This document shows, in pieces, positions 45,271 to 55,118 of a stretch of 64,000 bases of DNA. The stretch lies in assembly GCA_023614405.1 (NCBI GenBank), contig CM042684.1, forward strand, positions 474,557,650 through 474,621,649, given 5' to 3'. Origin of the DNA: Avena insularis (Eukaryota; Streptophyta; Magnoliopsida; Poales; Poaceae). Position 1 is the first letter of the stretch. Each line of letters opens with the position of its first letter. The notes beneath the pieces were generated by a model, which saw nothing but the letters and a program-made list of their open reading frames with translations, ran no database searches and was not told the DNA's origin. A program made the position numbers and the translations under genes.

Positions 45271-46620
45271 ACATCTTCACTGAACTAGAGTTGATTTGGG
45301 GATAAGCTGGATCGCTTACCACAAGTCAAAAAACTGCAGGGTATAACGTGCAAATAGGGATCCTGAGCTGTGTTGAATCATCTTCCTTCGACCAGTTTGG
45401 ACGGTCTAGATTCTCAGGGAACAAGTAGCATGTAAGTGCTATGTAGCACTAGATATACTCTCTCCATCTTCTAGGTACTAATTAAAGTGACGCTAACTAA
45501 GCTACGGCGGTGTGCTTGTCATGACTCGTAACCTCTTATTCTATGGCATCTTCCTTTTTTCACCTAATCTTCCCTTCCTCTCTATCTATGAGCTTCGAAG
45601 TGGGTGTGACGCACAGGAAATGGATTGGACACTAGCGTGGGATTTTGGATATATTTGTTGAAGAACAAGAAGCGGGAAGGTGTCGTTTGAAAATCACGAA
45701 GTTTAGAAAGTGACATCGTTTGTGAGTGGATGAAAGTGGATGGAACGCATAAACTCGAGAAAAAACAGCTAACCCAGGGAGTAATTATAAGCCAAGTAGG
45801 GGAAGATTTGGGACAAAACACCCTTTTCTAGAGTTTGCACAGGTCCAGAATATCACCTTGGATTCGAAATGAAGATGATCTAGAATTAACCATGATGTCT
45901 AGGAGGGTAGAGGGTATCTATTTGCACCTCCAGGGTCTCCTCTCGTCCTTTAGAAGGATTTTGGTTGACTCCTCGATAAAGGTAACATTTTGGTCAAGTC
46001 ACCCTTTCAACAGTTTTACATCTAAGTTTTGACCACAACAATGTTGATATTTATTTGTGAAGATCAGAATTGTCATAACAAAGATTTTTAAAACTTATAG
46101 ATTCTTAGATACAAACTATATATAAAATATGTATTTTACTATTTTTGCTCATAATTTAAACAAAGATAAATAATTAATTTAATCAATCAAGCACATTTTT
46201 TTGTCATGGGAAGTAATACAATACCATAGGTTACCATCATATGTTTCTATAATAATTATTGTTTTAAAATATTCAACTACACTATTCAAAACATAGGTTT
46301 TATGGTTTTTGAGAAAACATGAATGAAATAAGGTTCGAGCCACCAAGGTTTACCCCATATGTCATTCAGAACCAAGTTAATTGGGTTTTATTTTTCAACA
46401 CACATTTATGTTTTACATTTACTTCTTGTCTTTTAAATTTAATAAAAAACAAAAATACTAACTTTTTTACTAACTCCAAATTTTATCTTATTAATAATAA
46501 TTTTAACCAGGTTACAGAATACTATGTCGGTGAGAATTTTTCTGAAATTTGTTGCCAGCGGTGATTTTCCGCTTCCTCCTACCCCCATATATGAGCAATG
46601 AGTTATTTCTTATTTTTTAG
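45271..46620. other. AT-rich DNA, nothing recognised
   Basis: No domain-bearing frame. An 81-codon plus-strand frame at 46319-46564 begins with a Pro/Arg-containing stretch but turns into Asn/Phe-rich low complexity. A segment near 45456-45785 begins CTCTCTCC and ends AGGGAG but does not fold as a convincing MITE. Confidence 0.5.
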
Positions 46621-46623
46621 ATT

Positions 46624-46910
46624 TTGATGTTTCAGTTATGCAAAGGTGTTCACTCTTCCCATAAGGAGGGTCTTGTGCACTATAATTTAAAGCTAGATAA
46701 TTTTCTTCTAAACAACACCATGCTACATCTTAAGCTTGGTGATTTGGGTTTAAGCATGTCATATAGTGAGCATGTTCTTAGAAAACATAGTGCATGGGTC
46801 AGTCTATATGAAACATAATATATCTTCGTTATCATATTTATTATGTTGTGTTTAAACAAAATATTAATGAATGTTGTGTAGATGGTATTTATAGAGGTCT
46901 AGAGCTTTGT
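46624..46910 (+). pseudogene. protein kinase catalytic-domain fragment
   Basis: About 60 residues around the active site: a subdomain VIb-like GLVHYNLKLDNFLLN, where the catalytic HRD is HYN, and a subdomain VII-like LKLGDLGLS, where DFG is DLG. A likely intron (GT near 46799, AG near 46881) is followed by YRGLEL, matching the APE region in degraded form. No ATP-binding lobe lies upstream. Loss of the catalytic Asp in HRD and the missing lobes mean it is a dead fragment. Confidence 0.7.
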
Positions 46911-47047
46911 GTATACCGTCCCGTGCAACCTGTATGTGGTCCGTTAGTTACATTTTAGTACAAAACTTCTTTGTTTTGTTAGTGGAAATTAGAATTAAGT
47001 TGTTGACAACTACATACATTCTCTATTCTAGTGTCCTATTAGAATTA

Positions 47048-49610
47048 ATGTACTTCTACCCATTTCTACTGAACTTTTTTATCTGATCATAAATCCTCTA
47101 GTCGTCAACATATGGTTTACATTAATATATTGTTCTGCATAGTATAAACAAAACCACATATTTGTTATAGCCAGTACATTAATAAATGGATAATGTGAAC
47201 CATTAATATAAATGTATAATTATTTCATATAGTTCTCGTATTTATGTTGCAAAGATATTTCTAGTGGTACGCTAAAACTGGACAATGTTGCATGATTTTT
47301 GTGGTGTTTAATAAGTTTTGTATAGGAGGCTTCACCATAAATCCAACCAAACAAATACTTTCACATCATTCCACCAATTTATTTAAGCAGTATGACGTAT
47401 TACAATGCATTGGTATATGTGTCATTTCCAAGGTATCGTTAAATATCTATATAACTTGGTAGAGTTGTTTACAGTACATGGATCTAGAAAATAACTTGCA
47501 AGAGTTGTCACACTTCAAGACTAAAAATTTAGATATAACTAAGCTCATCCATTTTAAAATACCCTCCAACTTGCAAGAATTTAGCTTTGCGAGTCATGAT
47601 AATAATAGATGACTATGCAACACAAGGTCCTGTAGATGAACTCAACTAAAACTTAAGAGCGAGGATACACATTATCCCTTGGCTGAGACACCATAGCAGG
47701 TAATATATTTTTTCATGCCTTGCTTTATTTTCCATGATAATGTCATAAGGATTAAAAAATGGTGTATATGGTGGCTAAACTACAAACCCAAGGTCAACTT
47801 AGAGCTTGAAGGCGATCTATCGAGGGTCTAGGGATTTCGAGGAATCTTTATTGCTTGATTTCCTTTGTGGCCTACAAATTATTTGTATATGCTCATTGTG
47901 TTTAGAATCAAGTTGATTGTATCCAAGTCTTGTAAGGAAATAATCCTTAGCCAGCTTAAAATCCGCTTCCATATGACCATTTCCTTATGCACTCACAAGT
48001 CCTTCCCTTATACGATATGGATCAAGTGCTTTAGAAGAATTCCTCATACTTGTATGTAGTCAAGTCGTCGTATTTAGATGAGATACCATATTTGTTCGCA
48101 TACACGTACGTGTATCTATAATTAGCCATCTTCAATGTTGGTTCTTCTTGTGTCTAGTGACTGGTAGGGTACGGAGGAAACTCGGTAGGCGCTTAACATT
48201 TAGGTTTTGGGTTTTATTTTCACGATCTTGAGGTGATATTTTGGTGGTGGATGTGTTGTATTGGATAAATGAATGTGCATGTTGATTCTGGAGTTTCTCT
48301 CTTTTGTGATATGGAGGAAATTTAGGAAGTGAAGATTAGTAGTGGAGTTAATCATTAATCTCAATATAAAAGTGGAGAAAATGACTTGCGGGGACTTTGG
48401 TGTAGCTTTTGTTTCAATCAAGTCAAATCATGTGTGTCCTTATGAGTTTTTTTGATCTTTTGCGCTCCACCCGAAAAGGATGTAGCAGATTATCTAGACA
48501 CATATATATCTAGAAGCGTTTTAGTGTATAAAATACATATAAATCTAGATAAATTTGAAACATCAAAGGGAGTATTTTTTTCCTCGAGAAGGAGAAAAAC
48601 CGTCGATCTCTACACCGGTTCATGCACAATCTTCTGTACTCCTACTTCATTACTTTATCCAAAACCGTAAATCCTCCCTATAAAAATATATATCTGGATG
48701 AGAGTTCAACCATCCATATCCATGTTTAGATTACCTCCAATTCCGGACTTTAATTCGAGGCAGCTTGGACCTTGGGTGGACGCCTCAAATATGTAGAAAA
48801 TCCTCGCCGATCCACATGGCCTACCTTCCTTTATCTCCATTTTAAGAGCATAAATTCTCTAGTTAGTGCCTTGATCAGGCCCACACCATAATCCTCATAA
48901 GACCCTGTCTCACCCCAAAAGAAGTCAATATATTCATGTTGAAAGAGCTAAAATGAATGATTTGGTGAACTTCCAAAATGGGATCCCACCCTTAAATTCC
49001 CTTCCATTTTCACACATACTTTCTTCTTTAAGAACACATAAATATAAAAAAAATGAGATTTTAGGTTTTTAAAAGTGCATATAGAAACAAAAAATAGAAA
49101 TTAATGGACTTAGATAGAATTAGATATTTGTATCTATAAAAAGTTAATTCAAGATTACATACTTTTGAACTTTATGGAAGTCTTAAATTTCCTTTTTTTT
49201 CTATCTTCCTTTTTTGGTTTTATCTCCTTTCCGGGTAACTATTTATTCTACGTTTCTTGGAAAATAATTTATATTTTCATATCCTAAAAAATAGGTTTTT
49301 CAAGCTAAATAATTTGAATTTGTATAAAAATTCTTCATATGTTTATTTGCTGGTCCTTTTTATGAACATCTTCCAACCGCGTTGTCATTGGAACATCATT
49401 CTGAGAGGCAAATGAACAAATCCAGCCTATTCGGATACTTGGCCATATTACTCACAATGAGTTTGAGAAAGGGGGTTGTACCGGAGCAAACGAGTTCTTC
49501 CTTGAAGTGAAACCAGGAGGTCTGAGTTAAGGAGTTCTTCCTTGAAGTGAAACCAGGAGGTCTGAGTTCCTTAACTCGAAAAAAAATCTTATATTATTGG
49601 GTAGCGAGGA
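47048..49610. repeat. array spacer, copy 2 (uninterrupted)
   Basis: Matches 11228-12619 and then 26234-27340 without the gypsy element; the single target site GTGTA is at 48400-48404. It has no supported gene. A diverged MITE-like stretch (about 48455-48575) is shared with 26290-26398. Confidence 0.85.
49492..49568. repeat. 37-base tandem duplication
   Basis: The 37 bases at 49492-49528 recur at 49532-49568, three bases apart. Copy 1 of the spacer has a single unit at about 27275-27310. Confidence 0.9.
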
Positions 49611-49765
49611 AGTACATCCCAAATACGAAAATTTACACAACATCTCTATTCCTTCGTACGATCCAACAAGCACTAAAGTACCAAAAACACTATGAATTAG
49701 CCTCTCAGCTAGCTAATTAAAAACCTTCGAAACGTTCTGAAGGAAAGGAGGGAAGTTAACATCTA

Positions 49766-49930
49766 CTCCCTCCATTTCAAAATATAAGGTGTTTTAGCTT
49801 TGTGAAAGAAGTGTATCTAGACACCTTTAATGTCTAGGTTCACTTTAAACCTAGATGAAAGACACGAAAAGAAGACTAGATACACTTCATTCACAAAGTT
49901 AAAACATCTTATATTTTGAAACGGAGGGAG
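49766..49930. mobile_element. Stowaway MITE in the 3' flank of gene C
   Basis: 165 bases, starting CTCCCTCCATTTC and ending GAAACGGAGGGAG, flanked by TA (49764-49765, 49931-49932). Copies A (~10711) and B (~27503) carry the empty site CATCTACTACTAGCTAG. Confidence 0.93.
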
Positions 49931-50021
49931 TACTAAGTACTAGCTAGAACCATTTCTTGCACCTCGCTCTAGCAGCACACGCCGTCAGTATGAGTGACAG
50001 TCGATGTTGCTTTGAGGGCTT

Positions 50022-50225
50022 TCAGTTGTAGCTGCCGAAGCTGCTCCGACCAGCTCTCTTCTCTGCTAGGTCGGTGCTCTTGCCGTCGTTCCTAGGCGCT
50101 ACGAGGTCGCTGACGGTCCTCACGATCTGCCGCTTCAGCTGGCCCCTCTTCAGCGGAGGCCTCTTCTCCTTGGCGGCGCAGTTGCTGCCGATGCCGCTGT
50201 TGCTGTGTTGGCAATAGTACTCCAT
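50022..50225 (-). CDS. small basic protein, array copy C (67 aa)
   Basis: Function unknown. The intact frame starts MEYYCQHSNSGIG (context ACCATGG) and ends FGSYN. The core KRPPLKRGQLKRQIVRT is identical to copy B over that span, followed by SDLVAPRNDG; the region before the C-terminal KRA is two residues longer and different in sequence. The leader, TATA box and G-box align with copy B. Differences: a GT-rich expansion separates TATA and G-box, and a Stowaway sits in the 3' flank about 90 bases from the stop, possibly in the transcript end. Retention of the frame in three copies amid heavy decay argues for selection, though recent duplication could also explain it. Confidence 0.75.
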   Translation of the reverse strand: MEYYCQHSNSGIGSNCAAKEKRPPLKRGQLKRQIVRTVSDLVAPRNDGKSTDLAEKRAGRSSFGSYN

Positions 50226-50344
50226 GGTTCAGCTGCTGCACTCTCTGCTTCTTATTGCTCCTTTCTTTCCTGGCTTCTCTCTTCTTCGTTTGTTAGTGTG
50301 CTCTTTGTGGTGTGTGTGGGTGAGGGGGCATGAGAAGGTGAAAA

Positions 50345-50429
50345 GTATTTATAGGTGAAAATAAGCTATCTTTGTGGCGTGTGTGTGTGTGAGAGGGGGC
50401 ATGTTAATACCGCTGCCTTGCCGCACGTG
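50345..50429 (-). promoter_or_regulatory. core promoter of copy C (TATA, GT repeat, G-box)
   Basis: TATA box CTATAAATAC at 50345-50354 and G-box CACGTG at 50424-50429. The gap is 69 bases instead of 45 in copies A and B, due to a GT-rich run near 50378-50395. Confidence 0.65.
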
Positions 50430-50689
50430 TTACCGGGGAGAATCGATTGACCATTTCTGGGCCATGATGTTTTGTGTGTGAAGGGAACCACATGAGTGGT
50501 AGCCCAGGGAAACGACCGGAATGGTCGATTGCGAAGGGAGATGGGAGGGGGCATCTCTGAAGCATACAACGACCACTGACCGGTCAATTCGAGCCTGTGG
50601 AAAATAGAAGCTCAGTGTTCATCTGGACGTTTCCCTAGCGTCTTTCGAGTTAAAAAAAAAAAGAGTGCATGGATAATGGACTCAATTCT

Positions 50690-51015
50690 GCCCATACGAT
50701 TTGCTCGTTGAACTGAAGATAATTCAGGGCGTAAGCTAGAGCCAGCGAGCAATATCGGAGTGGATGGAGTGGCACGTGAATGGCTGCTGCTCCTTGATGG
50801 TCTCATTGTCTGTTTCCCACGAGAGCTGCATCTGACCGTGACACTGGTTGTCCTGCTTTCAAGGTTCGGTGTATCTCTGTATTTCGATGGCGGCATGTCT
50901 CACCTCCATTGTCATCATCTGCCCGGTCGACGAGCCGCCGGACGTGACCTTATCTGCTAGGTGCCTCGCTCGATCTTCTTCCGACAAGATGTTAATAGCC
51001 ATGTGACGCGTGCTG
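50690..51015. repeat. upstream repeat C1
   Basis: Counterpart of 29505-29850. It lies closer to its gene because copy C lacks the 1.2 kb TIR insertion seen upstream of copy B. Confidence 0.7.
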
Positions 51016-51022
51016 ATTAGTA

Positions 51023-51138
51023 CTCTCTCCGTTCCATCTTAATATTCTCGTCTTTGTCTAAATTCGTATAGTTAAATATTTAGATTAGATATATTCGTAT
51101 TAGATAAAACTGACAACGTTAATATGGATCAGAGGAAG
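51023..51138. mobile_element. diverged Stowaway MITE
   Basis: Starts CTCTCTCCGTTCC and ends GGATCAGAGGAAG, TA on both sides (51021-51022, 51139-51140). It lies at about the same place as the 29989 Stowaway in the other array copy, but sequence similarity between the two is low. Confidence 0.75.
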
Positions 51139-51354
51139 TACATGATTTAGTTGCGTTGTCGTAATTCTCGCTCTTTATTAATTGTTCGGGGTACCATATG
51201 TTTGTTTGCCCTCTTTTATCTTTTGTAATGATAGGGCGCGGCCTTCCGCGCGAAATCACGAACACGGCGTCCTTGTTTCGTGACCGGTCATGGAAAGTTT
51301 CCTCGGCTTCTTTTGAGTTTAAAAAAGGGGGCATGGATAATGTATTCACTCTTC

Positions 51355-51710
51355 CCATAGGTTTGCTCGTTGGACTGAAGATAATTCAGAGTAAATTGAG
51401 TAGCACGTGCAGGGGCTGCCGCAGCTTGAGTCCTTGAGTGTCTGTTTCCTACGATAGATGCACGTGGCCGTGACCGTGACCGTGACGGCCGGCTCACTCG
51501 CCGCCGTGTTTATTTTCAAGGTTCAGAGCATCTGTGGAGCTAGCGCTGGTGGCTTTATGCTATCTGCAGGTGTCAGCCAGGTGGCGCACCGAGTGGGACA
51601 CCTCGATGATCTGCCGGGACGACGAGCCGCTGGCCGCGACCTTATCTACGACGTGCCTCGACCTTCTTCTGACAAGACTTTAGTCAGGTGATGCACGTTG
51701 ATTACATGAC
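51355..51710. repeat. upstream repeat C2
   Basis: Counterpart of 30440-30890. It has an added CCGTGA repeat near 51469-51487 and ends at the Harbinger target site. Confidence 0.7.
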
Positions 51711-51713
51711 TTA

Positions 51714-54220
51714 CAACATCTCCACTCAGGTGCCCAACGCGGACTCCAAACCCACCCCCCACACACACCCCTCCACCTCTAATGGACCACGCTGGTTCGA
51801 ACAAGTCATGTCGGACACAGCACACACGGCCCAACGCGCACCCGCAAACGAGGATAGTGTGACGCGATCTGTTTCGTCGCAACCGTGGCCAAACCTAGGG
51901 CTGGAATGCGGTGGGACGAACGACTGCCTCGTCCGGCCGTGTCCTCCCGAGCTTTCCACGGGTCCCACGTGGCGGTGTCACAGAGGAGGGACCACGTCCT
52001 TTTTAATGGGACCATGTCACCGTCCCCATCCACACTCCACTCCCACTCCTAGTCCCCCAGTCCAGTCAAACCCCAAAACCTTAGCCGCTCCCTCCCCACC
52101 GACAAGACCATCCGTCGCCGGCAGTCAGAGTCTTCATCGTCATAGATGACGATGAGTAGGCGGCGCGCAACAGGAGGAGTAGGCGTCTGTTCCCCTACAC
52201 GCTACGACACCCCATAATATTGGTTTTTTTTTTCATGTTGATATTTTGTGACCGGGACCTTTTTATGTAATATGTATAATTATTTTCGGCCTTTGCTTTT
52301 TTCTGCAATGTTTTTGTTGCGGGGCAGTGGCCGTTGGGGGCACATGCCACCGCAAACGGGATCAACCCGGACTGCATGTCCTCCACCCCGCAAATGGACC
52401 GAATCAGACAGATTCGGTGTCTAAAATGCGGGGGGCCGTTGGAGTTGTCCTAAAGCCCCGTAAAGGGCTATGGGGTGTCGACGCTCAAAATCACGCCCAT
52501 CCTAGCCCCCCAATTCTTTTTTCGCGCCGACGCGGCCCACTTTTGCACCCTAAGCCGAACCCAACCCACGGGGAGCTAGCGGGGGCGCCGGATGAAGCTG
52601 AAAATGACGCGGGCTAGCCCTGTCGGCGACACGCGCACGCAAACTCGCCCATGCTGCATTTCCTTCCCCCATGGCCACCACCCTAGGAGCGCGCCGCCGC
52701 TACCACCCCTCACCGTCGTCAGCCATTTAGTCCGCTACAAATACTAGCCACGCCTCAGCCCTCCCTCCCACCGCCGTTGTTCCGCCTCGGTAGCCCAAGG
52801 CCGTGACAACCTCCCTGCCCATTAGGTGTTTGCGGTTTGCCAAAGGCATGGATTCAGATGAGAAAGAGATGTTGGCAACTCTGATGGACGATGAAGTTAT
52901 CGTTGCTGCTGGCGCCAAAGACACCGTTATGATCATCTCATGATCGTCACTTCCCTCCTGGGCATGATCACCGGCGCCGCTGAGAAGTCGTCTACTAGAG
53001 GTTCGAAGCCTGGGTTGCGCAAGAGCAAGCCGAGACAGAGGATGGAAGGCTATTGCATGCTCTACGCCGACTACTTCGCCGACGACCCATTGCACGACGA
53101 ATCATATTTTGGTGCCGTTTGAGAATGAGACGGAAGTTTGTTCTGAAGATCGTCGAGAACTTATGAGAGTTTGACGACTACTTCAAACTGAAGAGATACG
53201 CCGTCGGCTTGCTGGGTTTCTCCACAATTCAAAAATGCACAGTTTCCCTCCGGATGCTTGCATATGAAATTCCTGGAGATACATAGGATGACTATCTCCA
53301 TATGGCCGAGTCCACAACCATCGATTGCATGTACAGGATTTGCAGAAAAATTGTGGCAGTGTATGGAAGACTTACCTGAGAAAATACCCAATGTAGAAGA
53401 TACAGCTTGCAAGGGGGTTTCCAGGATGCTTGGAAGCATCGAATGTATGCACTGGGTACGAAAGAACTGCCTATTTGCGCACCAAGTCATGTACAAAGGT
53501 CACAAGGGATCATGCAGTGTGGTGCTTGAGGCTGTGGTAGATTAGGATCTGTGGATTTGGCATGCTTTTTTTTATATGCTGCAGTATTCAAATGTGTTCG
53601 CCAAGCTTGTTGAAAGCTTGGTATGCAACACAGCAGGAGGCTTGCAAGAAGGATGTGGAGAGGATATTCGGTGTGCTACAAACTTGATTTGCCATTATCA
53701 GGTACCCTGCTCTTACCTGGTCGAAAGATTATATGTGAGAGGTCATGACGGTCTGTGTGATCTTACACAACATGATCGTTGAGAGCGAGCGGGAGTCTCC
53801 AGTTCTTGACACTTAACCATATTATCGCCAATGTCCTCTTCCAGATGTTGATCATCATGTGCCAGTCGTGTTTGCTACTTTTCTCGTGAGATGGCAAGAA
53901 GTTGGAGACACCAATACTCATAATCAACCGCAAGATGATCTGGTGGAGCATTTGTGGAGGTTTAAAGGAGGAGCCTCCTAGTTTGTTTGTTTATTTGTTT
54001 GCCTTTCTGATTTAGTTAAATTGTTGAATTATTTAATTGATTTGATAAACTTGAAATAAATTTATATGTTAAATTATTTATTTTATATTTAATTATATGT
54101 ATGGGTTGTGTGTATGGGGAGGCTGGGCGCCGACACTCCCCATAACCACATCCGCGCCGGCGCCCGGTATGGGCCAAAAGATGGCCGCGGACGTCTTGTG
54201 GCATTTGAGTGGAGATGCTG
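51714..54220 (+). mobile_element. PIF/Harbinger DNA transposon
   Basis: 2507 bases. The left end CAACATCTCCACTCA and the reverse complement of the right end CAGCATCTCCACTCA form terminal inverted repeats. TTA at 51711-51713 and 54221-54223 is the usual target duplication. Inside is a HARBI1-type transposase remnant on the plus strand. The related array copy near 30893 has no insertion. Confidence 0.92.
52848..53981 (+). pseudogene. Harbinger (DDE_Tnp_4-type) transposase, decayed
   Basis: Starts at the ATG at 52848 (MDSDEKEMLATLMDDE). After a frame change there is KPRQRMEGYCMLYADYFADD (about 53030-53090), then [22 protein letters not shown] and [18 protein letters not shown]. The catalytic region shows [15 protein letters not shown], where the first catalytic Asp (usually GSIDCMHW) is Glu. 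Then LEAVVD, a stop and DLWIWHAFF. The part with the second catalytic Asp (SHNDINVL in relatives) is deleted. The frame later matches KKDVERIFGVLQ, LHNMIVESER and the C-terminus LVEHLWRFKGGAS. Several frameshifts; the enzyme is dead, though the terminal repeats are intact and could be used in trans. Confidence 0.88.
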
Positions 54221-54223
54221 TTA

Positions 54224-54700
54224 GACCGTTGGTGTATATGATCCATGGTCCATGCCTTCATGGATGGCGAATTCTTTTTCCAGGTACTAATTACCTGGGG
54301 TGTGTTGTCAGTACCTAACAAAAAGATACGCTGCTATGGTATCTAGAAAGAGAGAAACCTGTGCCTATAGCATGGCACGTTAATTGATTTTGTAATGGCC
54401 ACGGAGGCTCAAGCTGGTGCCCAGGTTACCAGCGGTCATTGGACCGTGGACGCCTCAAACATGCACAAAATCTTCGCTGATCCACACGTCCTGCCTACCT
54501 CGTCTCCACTTTAAGAGCATAAATTCTCTGGTTAGTGATTTGATCAGACCCACACCATAAACCTCATAATAGGACCCTGTCCCACCCAAAAGCGGTCAAT
54601 ATATTCATGTGGAAAGGGCTAAAATAATGATTTGGTGAGCTTCCAAAATGGGTCTCCCCTTATGCACATTCATACACGCCTCCTACACAAATAAACTAAG
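54224..54700. repeat. partial third repeat of the array
   Basis: 54310-54447 matches 31270-31410 and 54445-54690 matches 26575-26780 and 48775-48990. The two matching blocks are adjacent here but about 4.5 kb apart in array copy 1, so this is a rearranged or next-unit junction. No ORF. Confidence 0.7.
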
Positions 54701-55118
54701 ATTGTATACATCTTTCTGAGGGAATCTTTTTGAACGGGAAGAGGGGCCTCAAAGGACCCCGATAGCTGCCATTAATTCATCATCGGTGGATCATGTTTTA
54801 CAAGAAGGATCTTAAAAATAAAAAAGATTACAATATGGCCCTTGACATTTGCACTAGAGACCCTAGAACACAAAAATGAAAAGCAATCAGATCCAGGGCC
54901 TCTCATAGCTCCTTCTCCACTGATCTCCCAACGCAACCAACCACGGCCAACCGCAGCACCATCGGGAAATAGGCCACTTGGGGCGTTACGGCGGGAGCAC
55001 ACCAGACCAGAGCAAGAGGGCCTCCAACACGGCACATCGGCCAGGGGTAGAAGATCACCTTCCATCATCGGAAAATCTTGAAATCAGCTGTACATTGTTC
55101 CGACTAACAGGGTGAGAG
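54701..55118. other. possible LINE-derived or other repeat interrupted by copia element
   Basis: Contains CTTTTTGAACGGGAAGAGG near 54727, resembling an inverted LINE tail, and then CG-rich sequence that should continue at 63342 across the copia insertion. No domain was recognised in either half. Confidence 0.3.
55114..55118. other. target-site duplication GAGAG, left
   Basis: Matches 63337-63341. Confidence 0.9.

Noticed and set aside
45456..45785. Segment starting CTCTCTCC and ending AGGGAG, like a Stowaway
   Set aside because: Only the outer six to eight bases look alike; the interior does not pair and there is no clear TA duplication.
46319..46564. 81-codon plus-strand frame
   Set aside because: Asn/Phe-rich low complexity from AT-rich DNA after the first 25 residues; no domain.
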